Assembly: GCF_024713975.1 (NCBI RefSeq)
Contig: NC_091111.1
Location: forward strand, 9,792,501 to 9,856,500
Length of the DNA: 64,000 nt
Direction: 5' to 3'
DNA from: Paralichthys olivaceus
Taxonomy: Eukaryota > Chordata > Actinopteri > Pleuronectiformes > Paralichthyidae
Part shown: positions 57,501 through 64,000 of the stretch, one piece after another
Numbering within the stretch: position 1 is the stretch's first letter
How the letters are laid out: each line of letters starts with the position of its first letter
Translations under genes and position numbers: made by a program
The notes under the pieces: generated by a model
What the model was told of the DNA's origin: nothing
What the model saw: only the letters and a program-made list of their open reading frames with translations
Database searches by the model: none

Positions 57501-58736
57501 GACCTCACAATTCAATCTATCGGCACAAAAACACGAGATACATGCAATAGGTAGGCTAAAGTGTAATTCAATGCAGCATACTTCACCCATTCTCTGTCAC
57601 TTTGAGTGTGCCCAGCCCCTCCTTTCACAGAGCCCTGATCATGCAAACCTGCTGTCACTCTCCCTGATTGACCTGCTGATCTGAACCCACATACCTGGAA
57701 AAAACAAAAACCAGTCAAACAGAGAAACAGCACAAACATAACAGAAGAACTGTTAACACATGCAACACACAACCTGAAAAAGATTATCTACATAATTTAT
57801 TTGATATTCAGATTTTTAAATAACTGATCAAAGTGAGACATGGCCTAGTGAAGAAGGAGGAGAAAGCACCCTTTTCACAGTCTTAGGTTTGTTTTATTCA
57901 AATGACTATGTTGAAGATATAAAAGTTGTTTTTAATAAAACAAGTAAAACAAACTAAAATATCACTGAAAATCATACTGTATCTCAATTTATCTCTCATC
58001 ATATAGTATGTCAGCTGAGATAGATGGATGGATGGACAGTATGTTTGGAGGTGATCTCTTTTTGTTCAGTAAAATTCAGCACGTTTGTAGAAAAGATGGA
58101 CAGACAAACAAATGGATGGAGGGATGGATGGATGAGTTTTGATCACAGTTTTAAATCTCAGTTAATGACTTGTACATGTGAAAACATCTATTGTAACTGA
58201 CTGTATAAGGATTTGTTCTTGTGAGATTGTGTGATGAATTGGCAGAAAATATGATGGACACAGCTACACAAATTGAAATTGTTAAATATATAAACGGAAG
58301 AAATCAGTGTTACAAAATAAGCTAAACAAAAATACCCTTGGATGATTTCACATCGTGTTATAAACAATGTATAAAGAATCCTAATGCTGCCTATAAATGC
58401 AAAAAATTGAATAATGACATGATGAAAATGATGAATTGGCTGTGACTCCCTCAGCAGGCATCTGGTGACCAGCGCCCCCTGGAGCAACTGTTAGACATCA
58501 TTATATTACAATTGTTAATTATTAATCTCCATCCAGCTGGGCTCTCGTGGCCTAAATGTGACATAATGGGCTTTACTTTGAAATGACAGCCCATTGTCAG
58601 ACCATGCAGAATACACTGCGTCTACATACCATACCTTTGATTCAAAGCCCACCCCCCCACCCACCCGACACCGCTTCTCTTTATCCAGAAAGATGACACT
58701 CGGGCATAATATGAGCTTTTCATTATGGGGAACATC
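54563..58736. other. Intergenic DNA between dnai1 and esrrg
   Basis: Contains a 3' fragment of the SINE-type repeat (55224-55330: ctggcgatctgtccagggtg, agtcagctggcg, gatggatgg) and GGAT/GATG-rich short tandem runs near 58021 and 58114. No gene-like frame was found. Confidence 0.5.
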
Positions 58737-60799
58737 TTTATTGCCCAAGAATCCACCTGAGAATGAAATAGCACGGCACAACTCATCCAAAACAAAGCTT
58801 ATTTGCATCTTTAAACATCTCTGTTGGCATAGGACATGACTTATATACAGCAAAATGTACAGAACATACATTTAAAACTGCCATATCGCTGCGCTCATCA
58901 AAAAATATGCATTGAGGAGTAAAATAAGGAGCACAGCTATTTGTTGAATTGTACTGAGATTCCTTCCTTCCGAGTTTAATCCCTTCATTTAATATGTGCA
59001 GCAAAGGACACATTTTCATATAGAACTACTCTTCACACAAAACACACTAGGTTAGCAAAGCGCCATCACCAGTTTACCCCAAAACGTTGTGGCTAAAAGC
59101 AAAAATAGTGCACAAATTTCATACTACACATCGATTTCTACCATAGAATGGACACAGAGCGCCTCCCAAAATCCAGATTATACAGTATGGCAGCCATTTT
59201 ATTACATAGTTAAAGTTATATCTATGGGTCTACACATCCCTACGACATTATGGATCTTCAAGTTCAAGTACAGACTCCACTTATAATCATGTAGTCTCGA
59301 TTCTTAATGATATGGTACACGTAGATATCAGTGCTGCAGCAGAGAAGCTAGTAAAAAAATTATCTTACAACGATATCATTTAAAAATCTTTAAAAAATTA
59401 TCATCCACTGTAATTGCTTTAATCTACTCTTTGTTATATTAATGCCACGTTAGTAAATAAAAAAACAGCAAAAGAACAGAGCCACTTTTAAATAAATATC
59501 ACATTACTGTTGTACCATTGTATTATGACATGTTACGTACTCATTCCCTGAACAGGAGGCCGATTATTGTGTTATATGAGACGCTGATAGCTCAGTCGCT
59601 CCCGTTTGATCGTCTAAATATATGAATGCAGAGACTGGATAGATATTTTTGCAGTGCGCAATAGAGCAGGGATGCAGGTTATGTGAATGTCTTACAGACC
59701 ACATAATGTTGTGGACGTTTGCTGGTATTATTCAATCGTACAAGTCTTCACTCTTTGGCAAGACTTGGGCTACATCCACACTACTACGTTTTCAAACCAC
59801 CTCTGTCCACAAGAGTATTATGATAGCTCCCCTTTAAAACACACATCCCATGACCACTTATGTGCACGTGCTGGTATTCACAAGAAGGCAAGTGCATCCC
59901 GCTCAGGTCCCGCTGGACACAGGAATTGCTGCAGATTGCTTGAATAATAGTTTGTCTTCTGCTGCACGACAGCTATTAGTAAAGACAACACAGTAAGCTT
60001 ATGGTTGATTTTCTATGTTGTAATCTATACTGGTAGCCGAGGCTAATGCAAAATGTTTTCTTCTGGGAGGAGGTCATGTGATAGGAGCCTGACCAATCAG
60101 CGAAGGCTACAGCAAAAGACATGAATGTTTCCGAAACTCTGTTCCTGCTTGTCTTATACTAAAACGCAGTACGGGAATTTTCAAGCTAAATTGGGGTCAG
60201 CAGTATTTCCAAACTTCTCCATTTTAAAACTCTACATGAGTGTGGATGCCAGGAGTCACTGTAGCATAGTTTATGCTTTTTTAAAATGAAACCGTAGTAA
60301 TGTGGATGTAGCCTTACTGAACCCCTTAGGACATGTTTCCCTTTTCCTATACAAAAAAGGCTCTAAATGCACTAGAATGCATATTAACAGGCTTCAAGAT
60401 GGATGAAATAATCCACAAGGATCTTCAAGTATCAGGTGGTCTTTTGACAAAAGAAGCTCTACTTTTGGCATGTAACTGTAAATATCTCTAGAAGGCGATT
60501 TCTCCTGCTTTTATGTGTCTGGTCATCTGCCATCTGCGTTCGATGCAGCTTAGATTAGGGTCACGAAACAGCACAGATGACAAACGTCCGATGGCGTCCA
60601 TACACTATATGCAAATATGACTGCTTTTCCAAACACTCATTGGGCATAGGAGGGGTGCAGCTCTAAAAATATATTCCAGCTGCTTTCTGCAAATTCAAAA
60701 CCTTACTTTCAAATGCAAGCTGAAATGGACAAATACATGGCGTCACACCCCACCATTACCCGTTATCCTTCACTTTTCTGATCACTGTCTGTGCTCAGG
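58737..60799 (-). other. Probable 3' UTR of the esrrg-like gene
   Basis: No coding frame follows the stop at 60802-60800. The minus strand has AATAAA at 58742-58737, a candidate polyadenylation signal. The boundary is a guess. Confidence 0.35.
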
Positions 60800-61428
60800 T
60801 CAGGCTTTGGCCTCCAGCAGTTCGAGGAACAGTTTGTGCATAGGCACGCGGCCATCCTGTTTGATGCTGCAGAAGTGCTGGACTGCACGGGCGGCCGTCT
60901 GACGGAGAAGGGGCAGGGTCATGATCAGTTTGCCGGCACGTCGGGGGTCCTCTGGGTGGTGGGTGGCCTCATAATCTTGGAGGGCCCCGTGAAGGACGTC
61001 CTGCAGTCTTTGAACGGCCTCTGAGTCCTCGATCTGCATGGAGTCTAACAGAAGAGATGGAATTAAAAAATCAAAAATGCTTTAGAACAAAATACACAAT
61101 ACACAAGAGTGCAGGTAAAGAAGAATGAAAAAAGTCAGCCAAAGAACCCTGAGGATACCTGAGTTGGCGAGTGCGATGGCCTTGAGAATCACAAATTCCT
61201 CCTTCTCCAGCCCCATGGTTTTGTACTTCTTCGCCAGCTGCAGGATGGCGTTGTTAAGGTCGAGCAGGCCCGCCAGCTTCGACTGCTCCTCGTCCATTAT
61301 GTAGTCCTCAGCATACACCAGCTTATCCTCCAAGGCCAGCGAGCGGAACACCACTCGCAGGATCAAGATCTCCATCCAGCCGCTCTGCAGTAGACTCATC
61401 TGGTCTGCGAGTGAGAGGGAGGGAAAGC
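60800..61428 (-). CDS. esrrg: Estrogen-related receptor (gamma-like), last two exons (partial)
   Basis: Orphan nuclear receptor, transcription factor of energy metabolism genes. Exons on the minus strand are 61428-61159 (270 bases) and 61044-60800; the junction AACTCA-G|AC-TCC is in phase. The protein reads [20 protein letters not shown], then [60 protein letters not shown]. The C-terminus has [20 protein letters not shown] and the AF-2 helix [12 protein letters not shown]. This is ligand-binding-domain helices about 5 to 12. [20 protein letters not shown] and ALANSDS favour gamma over alpha and beta. Several changes (ILRVVFRS where Gly is usual, [10 protein letters not shown]) suggest a diverged paralogue. 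DNA-binding-domain exons lie beyond the right edge. Confidence 0.88.
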
Positions 61429-64000
61429 CTAAAACCAGAGAGGATACAAAGGACCAGTTAGAGATACCACAGAGTGTTATAATTAATTAATTACATATAT
61501 ATATTATAATATTTGGTATTATAATAATGGGTTAAAACATCATGATTGGCAGCTGAGACTGTCTCGAGCATGTTTATCCACGGGACTTTGATACTACAGC
61601 TCCATTCCTCCATCGCTACTGTGCAGACTCTAGCTCTCTGGCAAAATGTACAACATATGACTTCTCCCAATAAAACAATGAGAAAGGTGTATTTTATGAC
61701 ACACTGAAGCAGCGTGGAATCATGGGAGTTGTTGCCTTCACCACCATTGACGATGAGATTCTACCTGATGCTCAGTTGTATTAAAGTGTTATTCACGTTT
61801 CACAGCAAATGGCAATGAATAATCGTGATCCATTACGTTGACCAAAACAAACAGTGGAAGGTTAAACAGCCGCCTGGCTAACTGGTTCACAGTGTGTTTT
61901 TCATACATCATCCATTGTTTGCCCTGAAAGTTAAAGCAGTTATGTGCAAAGTGACGGATGAAGCAAATACCACAAAATCAAAAGACGGCCAAAATGAAGC
62001 ATCTTGTTACCTTGAATAAAACTGTGGATTTCTCTGGATATGAACATTGTTGAAAACATTTTGGATAATGTATGTACACAAATCAACAAAATATACAACA
62101 GAAGTTGAATCAACATTTTATGACGGATTGTTACATGTTATATGTTAAATATCACTGATAACGCAGAATGTGTTTGTGGCATTATTTATTTCAAAGCGTG
62201 CGACTAAGCAAAGGGCAAAACAAAGGACAGGAGTGAACGGGTGGTGGATTTAATCACTCTCTGTGGGACACACCTACTTTGATTGACAATTACACCCCAC
62301 AGGAGTATGATTAAACTTGATCACCCTCTCCACATAAACCTGCACACACACATGCACGTTTACGGTAATTAAAAAGATGATTTTACAGAGCGAGGGGAGG
62401 CGGGGCGGACGTTTGTGTTTTTGACACCATCAGTGATGGTTATCAGGATTCGCTGCTCTTTACAATCACCACGGGAACGTCAGTGGCGCCCATTTCCCCA
62501 CTATCGCTCCCTGATTGATTAGAAATGCTGTCTGTGCACAGTTTCATTGGTCGATAGGGATCGGTATTCTGGCACTGGACCATCGATCAGGGACAGGGAC
62601 CTGTGTGAATGTGAGTGTTTGGGCCTGTGTGAAATCTCAGGGAAATACATTGATTGATTTTAAGGTCATATACGAGTTAAACCATCAATAAAGAGAAAAG
62701 AGCAGGAGACTTGAGGAAAAAACACTGAGGGCAATGAGGAGTGTTGACATTTTGGGAGAATTGCGTTGCCAGCGTTGGTTGTGTCTTATCAGCAACAACA
62801 ACAGCAACACAAAGCTGCTCTCACACTCACGTTCGACGGCCAACTCACAGCACAGACTCATAAAAAGGCCAAAAGCAAAGAGGGCAGTTGGTCTTTGGCC
62901 AGCTCATCTGCCAGTCTGGCCCTCAGACTTCAGACCACATCACTGTCAATCTGCCTGATGCGAGCCGACACAGAAAGAGGGGGGGAGCAGCCAGGACAGT
63001 TGCCCCGTCACACTCACCTCCCCTCGGGCTGAGAACTCAGATGGCCCGGGCCACTTCGCCCAGGACCCTGGTTCTCATAGCGATGAGGGCCATGTGCCCT
63101 GCCACTCATCCAGAGCCGATGTGACATGGTTATTACGCTGCTAGGAGGGGACGGTCTTTTTCTGTTTAAATACCCATTCTTTCTATGTTTTTGTCTCTTC
63201 TGTTTACCTTTGTTTTTTGTCTCTTTTGCCACATCAACCTGCTTCTTGAATGATGCTATGGTCCCTTTTTGTCAGGTCACTCGCATATTTCCCATTTCTG
63301 TCTTTCTGCTCATCCCTTTTATCTCTATCTGCCCTTATCGCCATCTTTCTGCCTCTGTCTTTCTGTTTTTTATTTGTCTTTTTGTTTTAAACTGAAATAG
63401 CTGACCGGTGACACCAACCACAATTTCTCAGTCAAATGGGGGACAATGTTTTCAATTACACTGTAATATCAGTTTATATCGTAATATCAGCTGCAATTTC
63501 TTTTTAGTATTTATAATTGCTTTTAAATCTTTAATTAAAAGATGAACTTATGTGGCTGGTCGGGAGAACAGATTGTCTCTAATGTTTTATTTGGTGTATT
63601 TTTGTGCCGCTTTCGTTTATTTTTTTGACAAGTTCTATTTGATTTAGTCTACAAAGCCTGATAGGAAGAATGTCTCAGTAGAGGGCTGATTTCAATCAAA
63701 ATGCACCAAATTTCACATACATTAATATTTGTTTAATAAAAATTGGACCTCTACAGGCCTGCTCCAGAAATGTTTTTAATATATCTGTACAGTGCTAATA
63801 AAGATTTCTTGAATATTTTAGATTAAAAGTAGTTTAGTCTTGAAATTAGCTGCAGTATTTAGAAAAGTATTTGTTTTTAGCTTTAAAAGAAATATTTAAA
63901 AACGAACTTATCCCAAAGTAGATCTTTAAAACTTTCTTTCTTCCTTTATCACATTTATTTGGCTTAAGTCACCTGATGGACGTTCACCCTCTGTTGCATT
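61429..64000 (-). other. Intron of the esrrg-like gene, to the window edge
   Basis: No further ligand-binding or zinc-finger exon is visible. A GC-richer patch at 62390-62480 and the region 62740-63125 are more complex than their surroundings, but I see no splice-supported frame. Confidence 0.5.

Noticed and set aside
62734-63395. Overlapping plus-strand ORFs near the right end
   Set aside because: Short, no splice support, no recognisable domain; they lie in what should be an esrrg intron.

Overview
The window is nuclear DNA of a ray-finned fish, probably a percomorph. Genes are split by short GT-AG introns, proteins are close to vertebrate orthologues, intergenic DNA is AT-rich with long CA/GT microsatellites, and teleost-type interspersed repeats recur. 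There are no operons, ribosome binding sites or CRISPR arrays, and I saw no tRNA or rRNA genes. Coding coordinates come from reading splice sites and reading phase by eye; homology calls rest on recognising protein families, with no database search.

Layout from left to right: (1) 1-2,189, minus strand: 5' half of naga (lysosomal alpha-N-acetylgalactosaminidase), running off the left edge, with a 5' UTR exon near 2,650-2,760. (2) 3,790-4,580: an unexplained GC-richer, coding-like island. (3) 5,483-14,047, plus: adcy3 (adenylate cyclase 3), 20 coding exons. (4) 16,677-27,258, plus: wdr26 (CTLH/GID E3 ligase subunit), 14 coding exons and a 3' UTR of about 3.2 kb. (5) 32,958-40,500, plus: fez2, 10 coding exons, 3' UTR of about 2.8 kb. 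(6) 44,033-47,383, plus: drc3 (nexin-dynein regulatory complex subunit 3), 12 coding exons. (7) 47,802-48,038, minus: a short intact ORF equal to the C-terminal part of the dynein assembly factor DNAAF6/PIH1D3. (8) 49,485-51,704, minus: dnai1 (axonemal dynein intermediate chain 1), almost entirely one exon. (9) 51,705-60,799: repeats and probable esrrg 3' UTR. (10) 60,800-61,428, minus: last two exons of an estrogen-related receptor gene, closest to esrrg, which continues past the right edge.

The most notable stretch is 43.8-52.0 kb, where three motile-cilium sequences (drc3, the dnaaf6 fragment, dnai1) lie together. A 31-bp element carrying a GGNAAC half X-box (the RFX site of ciliary genes) occurs about 120 bp upstream of both the drc3 and dnai1 start codons, in the same orientation relative to each gene, and is amplified into a minisatellite at dnai1. 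A third copy lies between the dnaaf6 fragment and dnai1. drc3 also contains a convincing U12-type AT-AC intron. dnai1 looks like an old retrogene with an intact frame. Adenylate cyclase 3 is itself a resident of primary cilia, but I see no sequence link between adcy3 and the ciliary cluster.
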